Below, piece after piece: positions 1 through 9,740 of a stretch of 64,000 bases of DNA. The first letter of the stretch is position 1; each line of letters opens with the position of its first letter. Source of the stretch: Dendrobium chrysotoxum (Eukaryota > Streptophyta > Magnoliopsida > Asparagales > Orchidaceae); assembly GCA_019925795.1 (NCBI GenBank), contig CM034314.1, forward strand, positions 34,837,774-34,901,773. Reading direction: 5' to 3'. The position numbers were made by a program, and so were the translations under genes. Under the pieces are notes generated by a model, which was given only the letters and a program-made list of their open reading frames with translations, was not told the DNA's origin and did not search any database.

Positions 1-725
1 AATTCTCCAAATAATCTATAACCTTTTGAATAATTATAGATGATTGTATTGGATTAGAGTCTGGTTAAAGGTTGAGTTAACTGAATCTAGGCTATTCAAA
101 GGTCAGGATTGGTTAAGGGTTTGAATAGGTTTGAGATCCAGATTGATTTGGGCCTTGAATATATTTATTTAAAATTTGGAATGGTCTAGATTTGAATAGA
201 TCTGAGGTTTGGATTGATCCTAGGTCTAGGTAGATCTAGGACCTGGGTAGATCATAGGGTTTAAATTTCATAAGGATCCTAGAGTCTAAGAGTTCTAAAA
301 TCTGGAGTCTATAAGAATCCTAAGACCTAAGTAGATCATAAGATCTAGATTTTAAAAGAATCCTAGTGTCTAAAATGGGTCCTAAAGTCCTGGATAGGTC
401 TAGAGATTGAATCTAGATTGAACTAAGATCTAGATTAATCAGAGACTGAAATTGTCTTGAGATCTGGATTGATTTATGACTTAAATAGGTTGATTTAAGG
501 TCTAGGTTGATCTAGAATTTGAATAGATTTAGGATCAGGATTAATTTGAATCTGGATTGATATAAGATCCAAACTAATCCTAGGGTCTAGAGTGGGTCCT
601 AGGGTCTGTGTTCTAGGATGATCCTAGCATCTGGATTAGTTTGGAGGTTAGATTCATCTTAGGTCAGGATTGATTTGGAGTCTAGATAGGGTCCCTAGTG
701 ACCTCATACAAAAATGAGGTCAACA
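1..725 (-). mobile_element. Start of a reverse giant Ogre/Tat-type LTR (3' LTR of element G), cut by window edge
   Basis: Read on the minus strand, this begins TGTTGACCTCATTTT at 725 and continues out of the window to the left. It aligns along its whole length with the first 725 bp or so of the reverse solo LTR at 42,011-50,015. Most of it is degenerate short repeats built from variants of CTAGGGTCTAGATTGATC. Its orientation matches the minus-strand gag-pol at 2,500-8,540, so I infer it is that element's 3' LTR. No polypurine tract is visible beside it, because a LINE fragment abuts it at 726. The LTR call is firm; the assignment to G is an inference. Confidence 0.75.
699..722. repeat. Terminal hairpin at the LTR 5' end (G copy)
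   Basis: TGACCTCAT and ATGAGGTCA form a 9-bp inverted repeat with a short A-rich loop, immediately inside the LTR start. The same structure occurs at 8,544-8,567 in H, and partly at the end of solo LTR S near 49,990-50,012. Confidence 0.7.
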
Positions 726-749
726 ATATTATGAAAGAAATGTAATACT

Positions 750-1330
750 TGGGTGTGAAGATGGAATTGAGAAGGCTTGTAAGCTTTGATTTCCAAAACA
801 CTTTAGACCATGCATTGGAGAGGTTAAATGCGTGGGGAAATAGCTGTCTTTAGTTGGTGGGAAGAGTTCTTTTGATAAAGAGCACTTTTATTTCTCTACC
901 AATTTTTTTATCAACACATTCGTTAGTTCCAAAGGGACTATTAAATGATTTGGATAAGTTATGTGGAGATTTTTGTGGCATAAAGACAAAGGAAGGAGAG
1001 GTTTACACTATGTATCATGGGAAGAACTTTACAAACCCAAGTTGCTTGGAGGATTGGGTCTTCATTCATCAGTTGATAAAGTTAGACCTTTGAGGTCTAG
1101 AATTACTTGAAGATTCATTCAAAATACTCATTCTTTATGTAATCGATCTATCATTTCAAAATATGGGAGTGATGTGTGGAATGCTATGGTGAAAAAAGGT
1201 AATTCCTTATCTTGGAAAATTCTAGTGGATGAAGCAAAGTATTTGAAGAATATTGTTAGATGGAAGTTGGTGAATGGAAAGAAAGTGAGTATCATTAATG
1301 ATACATGGATCTTTGATAAGCCTCTCAATA
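750..1330 (+). pseudogene. LINE reverse transcriptase, C-terminal part (broken)
   Basis: The segment encodes YLGVKM, then GRVLLIKS with S/P-rich residues following, then a SWEELYKPK-like stretch ending GGLGLH. This succession is typical of the thumb region of plant non-LTR reverse transcriptases. The catalytic palm (FADD box) lies upstream and is absent here, because the fragment is 5'-truncated at 726. At least one stop (near 850) and a frame change near 1,020 interrupt it. It has no role in the surrounding LTR elements. Confidence 0.75.
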
Positions 1331-2040
1331 AGTGGCCTGCTTAAGTTAATTGTGATTAATTGCATAGTGAATTTATTCAGAATTTTATTTCAGAAGAAGG
1401 CAGCTGGAAGTGTTTAGAGTTGCAAAATGCATTTGATGAAGATTTGGTTTTGGCTATCAAATAGATTCTGTTATTTCCAGATTTGGAGGAAGATTGCATC
1501 GAGTACATTAAGAAGCATTAGGGTAGATCAATCACTTCCTTAGCATTTGAATTTTGGATGGAATATGATGTGCATCAGAGGACAGCAGAAAAGACCAATA
1601 CCGAGATGCTGAATTGGATCAGGAAATTCAAGCTTATTCCTAATATTGAATTATTCTTGTGGAGGTTATGTAAGAAAGCTCTTCCTACCAATTCTTTTCT
1701 GTAGTATAGGAATTTATTACAATCAAATAGTTGTGCTAGAGGGTGTAATGAGGTGGAGAATCAAGAGCATGTTGTTGTTCACAACAAACATTTTCTTTAG
1801 ATTTTACATAAGCTTCGTGAATGGGGTTTTCATGTTCCAATCTTTAAATTTTTTTTTAAATTATTTAGAAGAGTTGAAAAGGATGTCCATATTTAATTTG
1901 AACATAGTTAAATTATATTGAACAACAATTTTTATTCCTGGAAATGCTGAAATTAAATAAAGCTTGGATTGGATACATCATCTATAAAATTTTTATCTTC
2001 AAATGTTTTAACGTCCATTATGTAGCCATCTTAGTATCCG

Positions 2041-2480
2041 ATGCAAGAAGACTGGGATGCGGATCTCCGATTGGAGTTTACTAATGTTTGGCATCCTCCA
2101 CCCCCAGATTGGATCAATATCAATATAGATGCATCTCTCATGGAATCTTGTAGTGTAGGTATTGGAGTTGTTATTAGAGATCACAAGGGTTATTTTCTTT
2201 GGGTGTTTGGCAAGCAAGTGAAGCATCGGGAAGTAGCTAGTCTTGAGCTACAGGTAATTTTCTTAATTAGAGAGCATGTGCAAAGTTGGATGCTATAATA
2301 TAAGGGGGTAATAATTGAAGGAGACAATTCTAATTTGATTAAGTGGCTTCAAGATTTTTTGAAGAAGGCAAAATGGCAGTAAGATGGAGATTGGAATAAA
2401 GAGCTTATCTTCTTTAATTGCAGTAATGATATAATGTAGTATTGAATAGTGCATATGATATTGCATTTCGTGATTTGATT
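2041..2480 (+). pseudogene. LINE RNase H-like domain (plant L1 C-terminus)
   Basis: The frame starting at 2,041 encodes PPPDWININIDASL, then GIGVVIRDHKGYF, then a REVASLELQ stretch, and after a stop near 2,298 it continues with IIEGDNSNLIKWLQ. This matches the order of the RVT_3 (RNase H-like) domain found at the C-terminus of many plant LINE ORF2 proteins. The expected acidic residues in NIDAS, SLELQ and EGDN are present. The intervening zinc-finger region is at about 1,640-1,790. The overlapping minus-strand frame is a shadow. Confidence 0.8.
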
Positions 2481-2599
2481 GGTAAGTGACCTATCATGGG
2501 GAAGCTTGCATTCTTGAACATAGTCGATTAGTAGTTGTCTCTAATCATCTTTTTCATCGACTCTTGAAGAGGCTCAAAGGACCTGGTAGATTATTTATT

Positions 2600-3067
2600 G
2601 ATGTGTTCCAAATCTATAGGAGACATGACTTGATGGCCCTAAACCTCCATAGGAATGGAGTCTTCTCTCAGGCAGGCCAATTCCTTTGTAAACTTTGTTA
2701 GAGTATCCACTAAAGAATTACTTTCATAGGGAATCCTATACATAGCTATAATAGGAATTTGCTCGAGTAAGTGACTAGTGTACAGCTTATACTTCAGGAG
2801 TTTTTGATTCAAAACCTTATTAGTTCTGATAATCTAGTAAATTACCAATTATAAGTGACAAAAGATTTTAATCTTTTTAATCTTCATTTGGATTATAAAT
2901 TCTAGGTCACTTATCAGAGCTTCGTATTTAGCCTCGTTATTCATGCAAGGCTCAAATAAATGGTAGGAAAAGTCCATCATTCCCTTATTTGGTGTTATAA
3001 AGACTAGGCTGATCCTAGCTTTTTCGAGAATAGTAGGTTGATATCTATTACCCTGTTGGGAGGACAC
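2600..3067 (-). pseudogene. Element G second (archaeal-type) RNase H
   Basis: Minus-strand translation shows ARISLVFITPNKGMMDFSY, then CMNNEAKYEALISDLE, then LVDTLTKFTKELA further down (to about 2,670). The NNEA-YEAL box and the distal 'VDTLT' box correspond to the archaeal-type RNase H (aRH) found in Tat-lineage elements after the usual RNase H. The domain supports assignment of G to Tat rather than Athila or chromoviruses. Frame is lost at several stops before the LINE junction near 2,500. Confidence 0.75.
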
Positions 3068-3236
3068 TATGCCATCAAAATATATTTTCTAGACTAGATT
3101 ATTGGATTCCTCAAAACTCATAATTTGCTCGTTATGTAAATCATCGTTTAGAGGAGATTTCGTAGGCAGCGGGTGTGCCACAAGGAAGTTTGCAGCGGCT
3201 TTCCCTTTAACAACATGCAGGGGAAGGAAAGTGTTT

Positions 3237-3565
3237 TCAAATTGAAGTAATATCATAGACCAACGAGCAAAAAATTCTAAAAATATTAGTTAGGTCATAA
3301 GATATTGTAGGGGATTGACAGTGGAAATCAAATTGACATGATGAGAAAGTATATAATGCCTTAGTTTTTATGCAGCAAAGACTAAGGCAAGATAATATTT
3401 CTTGATTGAAGGGCACCAAATTTTTGTTGGAAGAAGTCTTTGACTCAGGTAGTAGAGAGCATTCTTTTTCCCCTCATCATTGATTTGTGTCAGGAGGGTC
3501 CAGAGAGACTCGTCAAGGGCCGTAGTGTAAAGGATTAAAGGTTTCCCTAGAACAGGGGCTGCCAA
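3237..3565 (-). pseudogene. Element G RNase H (gypsy type)
   Basis: The minus-strand frame from 3,565 encodes a segment with LGKPLILYTTALDESL, then KKNALYYLSQRLL, then a region ending ALVFAA. This is the standard arrangement of the Ty3/gypsy RNase H that follows RT. It lies about 200 bp downstream of the RT thumb and directly upstream of the second RNase H. The frame continues degraded to about 3,237. Confidence 0.75.
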
Positions 3566-3749
3566 TACTGGAAAATTTGTCAGGTAGTGTTTAACATTTT
3601 TGAAAGTGGATTGAAATTTCTCATCCCATATGAAATTGGCAATCTTTTAGCTAGGATAGAGAATAATTGACATCTTCCAGATAGGTCAGAAATGAATCTT
3701 CTTATATATGACAGCCTGCCTGAAGAGGCCTTAGTTGAGTAAGGCTCTT

Positions 3750-4420
3750 AAGAGGCCATAAATTTAAGATAGCTTTGATTTTGGAAGGATTAATTTCAAT
3801 TACACGGTGCCTCACTACAAAACTTAAAAATTTTCCTGACATGATGCTAAAAGCATACTTTAAGGGGTTCATTTTAAGGTTGTAGCGGTGCAGCCGCTCG
3901 AAGATGATTCTTAAGTTATAAAGATTAGCCTCTTTAAGTTTTCTCTCAACAACTAAATCATTTAGGTAGCATTTGACTTCATTATAGATTAAGTCATTAA
4001 AGATTCAAGTTATAGCCAGCTGGTAGGTTGCACAGTCATTTTTAAGGCTAAATGGTATCACTTTATAACAAAAGATCCCTATAGAACTTCTGAATGCAGT
4101 ATTTCTCTTGTCTTTTAGGGCTATCTTGATTTGATTATAACCTGATGAGCCATCCATTAAGAAGAAAAAAACATGCAAGGAGGTAATGTCCCCCATAAAT
4201 TTTGGTATGGGCAAAGGAAATTCATCCTTAGGACATGCCTTATTTCGATCCCTATAATCAACATTAACTCAGATTTGACCTTTCTTCTTTCGAACAGGCA
4301 CGATGCGGGCTACCCAAGAAGAGTATTATTCCTTCCAAATAAATTCAACCTCAGCAAACTTCTTGACTTCATAAATGACTTATTATTTGATCTCCAGATG
4401 CATGCATCTAGGAGCTTGCT
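3750..4420 (-). pseudogene. Element G reverse transcriptase, catalytic Asp lost
   Basis: On the minus strand, RT boxes appear in order: an R-I-V-P-V-R-K-K-K-G box near 4,290, VNVDYRDRNKACPKDEFPLP near 4,230, then MDGSSGYNQIK near 4,150, then the polymerase box at 3,957-3,968. That box reads Y-L-N-D instead of Y-x-D-D, so one catalytic aspartate is replaced by asparagine. Stops and frame changes add to the damage. Strings such as PLPIPKFMGDI and SSGYNQIK are characteristic of Tat/Athila-lineage RTs. Confidence 0.85.
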
Positions 4421-5689
4421 TGATAGGAATAACATCGTGTCAAATTCCAAGTTTATGGATCACTACGTCGGCAAACAAACCAGACATTTGATCATATATC
4501 TAGGCAAAGCAATCCTTAAACTCAGAAAGAAGTTGAATCAGATCCCTAGACTCATCCTCACCAAATAAAGAACATAATAAGGTGGGGTGAGGGTTATCCT
4601 TTGTTCAAAGGTTGACTTCTTTCAGTTCATCAACTATCGATTTAATTTCTTCTTCAAATTCAGGAGGAACATCCTGATCTTAATGTTCATCAAAATCATC
4701 TTAACTCTCCAAATAAAGTTTGTCAAGTAAATCGATGACTTCAGTAGGGACATTTTTGGATTTAGGATGACTAGTTATCATTAAAGAATATTCATCATCG
4801 ACAAACGAACTAATGGTACCAAAGCCTATACCACCTATCCAATTTTTATTGATTTTTGAATTCCAAATATTTTTGTGCCATCTTGCTTGACCCTTAGTCC
4901 ATCGTCTCAGAGTGAGACCTTTAGGGATAAGAGTTTTGACACTAATAGGAAAGTAGCCTAAAGGTAATTCCATTAATTTGTTAAAATATGCCTCCTCAAG
5001 GGTTACATCATCTTCATTCTATAAGGAGGAGGAGCCAGGGAGGAAATTTTGGACTTTCCTTACTTCTCCATATAAATTAGGGGCGTCCTTAATTACTAAT
5101 CCTGAGATGTTGTCGGTTGATAGTGGGGCTAAGGTTAAGGATTCAACTGCCCTATTAAACTTTTCATAAAGAGCTAATTCAGGCTCATCACTTTGAACTT
5201 TTGAATTTTCACCTTCTTAGTCACTATCTAGTTCTAAGGTGAGATCAAATTTCAGAATGAGATTTTTTTTTTCGATAGTCAAAAGCAATTCTAGTACCCC
5301 TCTTTTTTAATTCTTCACCAGAACTTGATTCAAGTTTGATATATATTAGAGGATATCTTTTTTCAACTGAAGCACAACCTCGCCCACGTGCTCTTTGGGC
5401 CATCCTCCCACCTCTTCGAAGTAAACTATTGGTGGCCTAAAAAATATACGCTTGATGTTATTTTTGCTGCTTGAATTCTATCTTTTTAATTTTGATTTTT
5501 TTTTAAACTTTTTTATTGCTTTTGAACTTTCGCTTTTTTCTTTTTCCTCTTTGACATTGATCACTACCATAGAACAGGCAGTGGACTATTTGGGTATATA
5601 GTATGCAGCATCCTCATAGATTTCGACCTTGTGACTAGAGAATGGTTATAGATTACCCTTAATTTCATACTCAATGCCATCTTGTTGGT

Positions 5690-6000
5690 ACTTAATGCAT
5701 TGGTGTAGGGTAGAAGGAACCATCCTATACTCATAGATCCACGGCCTATCTAGGAGCATGTTAAAGGACGTCATCGAATCAATTAAATGAAAATTTTCTT
5801 TTATTTTCAACTCACCTATCTCAAAAGGAGGGTGATTAAACCTAAAGCCTTCTCTCCCTTTTCGTTGAACCCATGAAGCACCAACTTATCAGATAAAAGC
5901 TTGCTAGTATCAACTCTAAGGTATACATGAGTCTTTATGATCATTATGTTGACTGAAGCACCCAGATCAATAAGAACTCAGGATAACTTAAATTTTCTCA
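5690..6000 (-). pseudogene. Element G aspartic protease region
   Basis: The minus strand encodes VLIDLGASVNIM, with the protease-like DLGA motif at 5,957-5,968. A conserved downstream stretch follows (LLDRPWIYEYRMVPSTLHQ, about 5,760-5,700), which in plant Tat/Athila-type elements follows the protease. The D-x-G-A arrangement is the retroviral-type protease signature. A stop lies just upstream of the motif. The protease would process the Gag-Pol polyprotein. Its context between gag and RT supports the call. Confidence 0.7.
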
Positions 6001-7079
6001 TATTTACGGTGATGTAAAGTTGGCGATTATGATTGACACTTTCTAGGAGTATAAAGCTTCTTCTTCCGAAGTCGATGCTAATTGAGCTAGGCACATCGCT
6101 GGGTTAAGAAGTGCTTTAATTATAGATTCCCTCATCTCCTTTGAGACAATAAGGGCATCATAGTTTCTCAACTTAGCATGCAACTTCCTAAGGTAAGCTA
6201 AGACATTATAATCAACCTTGGTAAGTTTAGGAATGGGACCCGATGGATTGGAAGGGGGATTTGATTATTAACTGGGTACTTGAATTAGATCATTGGAGGA
6301 AACTTGCTTGCCTTTTTTTTTGGGTAGGAAGCCTAGGGGGTAAAGTATTGCCACCACGTAGTTATACTTACACGATCTCATTGAAACGATAAACTACTAT
6401 GGGGCCTACACTCTCCTTAGGTGATTGATTATTATTTTTTAAGTGGGAGTCTGAAGCTGAAAAGTCTATCATGACGGGACTCCATTGAAAATAAATTTTA
6501 GGGGTAGCACCATCTGATAAGACTTCAGACTCGTTTCCCCCTTGAAGGGTCAAATCTAGGGAAATGAATTTTTAAACTTCTTGAGTGATCATAGCTAAAT
6601 CTTGATTGTTTTCAATAGAAGAGTCATTTAGAGTTCCATTCTCAATAGTAATCCTTAAAACATGAGCAAAAATGATCATTTTTATTTTTTATTAATCTTC
6701 AACCATTTACCTTTAATGGGGTAAAGTAAAAGTTAGATAACATTAATCAGGATAACAGTTTTGAGCCATCATCTACCACTTATACACATCTCTCATTAAT
6801 GTATTTCCTCTCTACAAAAGTATCTCTCTTTTTATTTTTATTTATTATAGTAGTTTCTATAACTACTATAGAGGAAACCATCCTAACGTCCTCCTGTGAC
6901 GCCTCTAAGTCAACCCCCAGATTGGGCCCTAGGTTCTCATCGGTATCTGTTGAGAAAGATGAAGATTTATTAATCAAATTTTTAAATGCTCGCCCAGAAT
7001 AGTGCTATATCCTAACCATCTTCAATGAATAAAAAAAAGTTTGAGTTTTTACTTGAGATTTATTTGATAGACCCCTGAT

Positions 7080-8540
7080 TTGGATTGGCTATATACTCCA
7101 TTAGAATGATTATATTGCCTTAACTGAAGTTCTTCTCGAGCCAATCCTTGAAGATAATGCAGTCTTTGATTATGTAGCCCAACATGTGATGGTTGGGGGA
7201 AAAATTGGGGTCATCTCTCTTATTTGCCTCTTTTGACTTCTTTGCCTCTGGTAATCAGAAGTTTGGTTTCTTTTAAAGACTCTTAAAAATTTTCCTTATT
7301 AATTCCCTTTTAAATAGATATGGATGAGCTAATCTCTCTGTAAAAAAAATTGGGTAAGGATCCCTTTTAAGTTGAGAGGTTACCTACAAGGACTCTGGTT
7401 CCTAGATCTGTTAGGGTGGAGGACCACTGGACTGAGGATTGGCTGGTTTCTTACCCTTATCAACTACTGAAACTATGTCTGATATTTTCTCAAAATACTT
7501 CAATGGTTTACTTGCCTTCTTCTCCTTAGATGACTCCATCAGGAATGGCATTCTAGAAGCCTCTTCCTATAGGTTATTAGCTTTGCTAAGAAGTTTTTTA
7601 AATGTTTTAATTGTAAACCCCTTTAGCAGAAACATAATAGGTCAATGGATATTCTTTAGAAGAATCTCGACTGCATGTTGCTCTTGTAGCTACGATTTAT
7701 ATTTCATCGAGAGGTTTTGCCACCTCAAGATATACTCAACCAAAGTCTCTCCTAGTTTTTGTTTTTCAATGATGAGATCGCCTACGATTATTCTTTGCTG
7801 AGCTCCTAAGAATCTCTTTAAGAATAGACTGTCGAGCTCTGTAAAACTTTTCATTGAACCATTTAATAAATCTTTGTACCACTCAAAAGTAATACCGAAT
7901 CAACTACTCCTAAACTAGTGAAAGAGTAGAGTATCTGACCCTCCTGCATTTCAACAGCTCACTCGAAAGTGGGCCAGATGTTATCTTGGGTCTTTAAAAC
8001 CATTAAAAACTTTAAAAGAAGGTGGCATAAAACCCTTTGAATAAGGAACTAAATTATATTCCTCTCGGTAGGGTCTACCCTTTGGAATAGATATAATTCC
8101 TTGAGAATGGGCTAGGGCCTCCCTTACCTTGGTCTCAGTCATTTAACTGATGTCTATGTCTACTAGAGAAATTGGAGAGGTGACTTTTGGAATCTTGAGA
8201 CTTGAATCTACCTTCCTATTGTGCTCACCCACTATGTGTACTGTAGGTTATAACTGCATAGGTTGAGGTTGGTAGTCTTTGGCAAGCTAACTCTATATTT
8301 GTTCCACCCTTATCATCATCTCCTTAATCTTCTTTTCTAGGATCTTGATGTACTCATCCTTATCATTTAATTTGATTGAGCAATCAGAGTCTAAATATAC
8401 TTTTATTGAATCCTCCTCTTAACCAGACTTATCTCTTGAAGGTTCAGTATATTTAGTTGATGCTCGAGTTTCAACCATACAAATGTTCCCAGTTGAATCT
8501 TTATCCATCAAAAGGTCATCTGAATCTAGATTGAAGGCTT
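7080..8540 (-). pseudogene. Element G gag (capsid), broken and split by element H
   Basis: The minus strand carries a decayed gypsy-type gag. An N-terminal stretch includes MVETRAS (8,478 downward) and a lysine/glutamate-rich segment near 8,330-8,400. A Retrotrans_gag-like core follows at roughly 8,050-7,560 (a FNGFKDP-type box, then a SFTELDSLFLKRF-type box and a WQNLSMK stretch). Near 7,190-7,110 there is a knuckle-like HHMLGYIIKDC segment. The frame stays open upstream of the candidate ATG at 8,508 to the H boundary at 8,541, so the true start may lie in the displaced part. Multiple stops rule out function. Confidence 0.75.
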
Positions 8541-8543
8541 TGT

Positions 8544-8567
8544 TGACCTCATTTTTATATGAGGTCA
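8544..8567. repeat. Terminal hairpin at LTR 5' end (H copy)
   Basis: TGACCTCAT and ATGAGGTCA flank a 6-bp loop three bases inside the LTR. It is conserved with the G copy at 699-722 and altered in H's 3' LTR, where the second arm begins ATGCGATCA. Confidence 0.7.
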
Positions 8568-8979
8568 CTAGGGCCAATCCAAACCCTAAGATTTACTTAG
8601 ACCCTAGATTAATCGAGAACCTGGATCTACCCAGATCTTAGATCAATCTACATCAAATCTAGATTTGCAGACCAAAATTTAGGGTTCAAAGGCCCTATCC
8701 TGAAAACCTTTTCAAATGATTTTCAAATACTTCAAACACAAGTCAAATGACCCCCGATTCATAATCTATCAATTAAATATAAATTAGGTATGTCCCTAGG
8801 GTATACTCTCTAAATTTGAGCTCACTCTGAGGTCTCAAACCCTAGATATTGAATTGAAACCCAATGGCTGTAAAACTTTTAAATATTTATGACCTATGCC
8901 ACTAGACTTGCCACCCAGTGGATCTTAACCTTGAAGCCTTTTCAAATCCATCTAATCATATCCAAACTATTAATTTTAA

Positions 8980-9740
8980 CTTTTTGAGTAGTAAATTACA
9001 TTTTGGTGAATTCATTTTGACCCCCAGTTAACCAAAGGTCAAAATGACCAAAATGCCCCTTAAAGGATAATTTTTGAGTTTTCTATAGACTTCAACATGA
9101 CCTTTCAAAATCAAGCCTCAAAACCACTTCTAATGTATCTTAATCATCATTAGGAGTACATTTGACTCATACCCCAGGCCCTAGTCAAGCCTGGTTGACC
9201 AGGTCAACCCAAAATAACTAAAATACCTTTTAGGGGTGTGAATAGTCATTTTAAATCAAATGATCTTATCTTTGGATGGAATCACTTTCATTTAACTCCA
9301 AATATTAAAATAAATTGGCTGGACCCAATCCTAGCCCCTAGGAAAACATAGTTGACCAAGTCAACTAGGGTTGACCTAAAAGCTTTTTAAGGGCTTAAAT
9401 AGTTATTTTTAACTAAATTGAACTCTCCAGACCTTGGGACAACTTCTGACAGACTAAAAATATCATTTTAAATTTGCTGAACCCAGACTCAACCCCTGGG
9501 TCAACCTGGTTGATCTAGTCAACCTAGGTTGACCTAAAGATTCATTAAGGGCCCAAATAGGGTATCTAACTGAGATGATTATTCTGATCCCTCAAATCAC
9601 TTTGAATAGACATAAAATAACATTTCAATCCCATTGAGCTTAAACCCAAGTTCTTGGTCAACCTAGTTAACCAAGTCATCCTGGTTGACCAAGGCAGCCT
9701 TGGTTGACCCAATAGTCCCTTAAGGCCTTAAATGGGTTAA
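8980..9740. promoter_or_regulatory. Cluster of W-box-like TTGAC(C/T) motifs, many as inverted pairs
   Basis: The stretch is dense in GGTTGACC and GGTCAACC, often paired in opposite orientation about 3-6 bp apart (for example near 9,195, 9,350, 9,510 and 9,660-9,710). TTGAC(C/T) is the core bound by plant WRKY factors. The cluster is retained in the 3' LTR (60,170-60,900) and in solo LTR S (47,970-48,930). The motif density is visible; a role as enhancer is an inference. Confidence 0.45.

Larger units (their letters stand above)
726..2500 (+). mobile_element. LINE (L1-type) ORF2 3' portion, 5'-truncated and decayed
   Basis: Translation of the plus strand, allowing for stops and frame changes, reads as the C-terminal half of a plant L1-type LINE ORF2. 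In order it shows the post-palm reverse transcriptase segment (YLGVKM near 750, then GRVLLIKS near 860), a zinc-finger region (WRLCKKALPT near 1,660; C and H residues near 1,735-1,775), and a C-terminal RNase H domain (from 2,041). It starts directly at the LTR edge at 726 and ends near 2,500, where minus-strand gypsy RNase H sequence takes over. No poly(A) tail or TSD was recognised. Several in-frame stops make it non-functional. Confidence 0.8.
2500..8540 (-). mobile_element. Element G: Ty3/gypsy Tat/Ogre-lineage internal region (gag-pol), truncated
   Basis: On the minus strand, the order from 8,540 downward is gag, zinc-knuckle-like segment, protease, RT, RNase H, then a second (archaeal-type) RNase H. 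The dual RNase H is a hallmark of the Tat lineage, which includes Ogre. No integrase is visible; its expected place is taken by the LINE at 726-2,500. Element H interrupts the reading frame at 8,541, and the G frame is still open right up to that point, so the missing 5' part (PBS and 5' LTR) should lie beyond H, outside the window. Many stops and frameshifts show it is old. Confidence 0.85.

Noticed and set aside
4173..4568. 131-codon plus-strand frame
   Set aside because: It is the antisense shadow of element G's RT. The minus strand shows the RT boxes.
7439..7801. 120-codon plus-strand frame
   Set aside because: It is the antisense shadow of element G's gag core, which has matching domain order on the minus strand.
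2500..8540. gag-pol of G as the internal region of element H
   Set aside because: It is on the opposite strand, lies outside H's 5' LTR, and its gag frame runs directly into H's LTR start, which marks it as the target of H.
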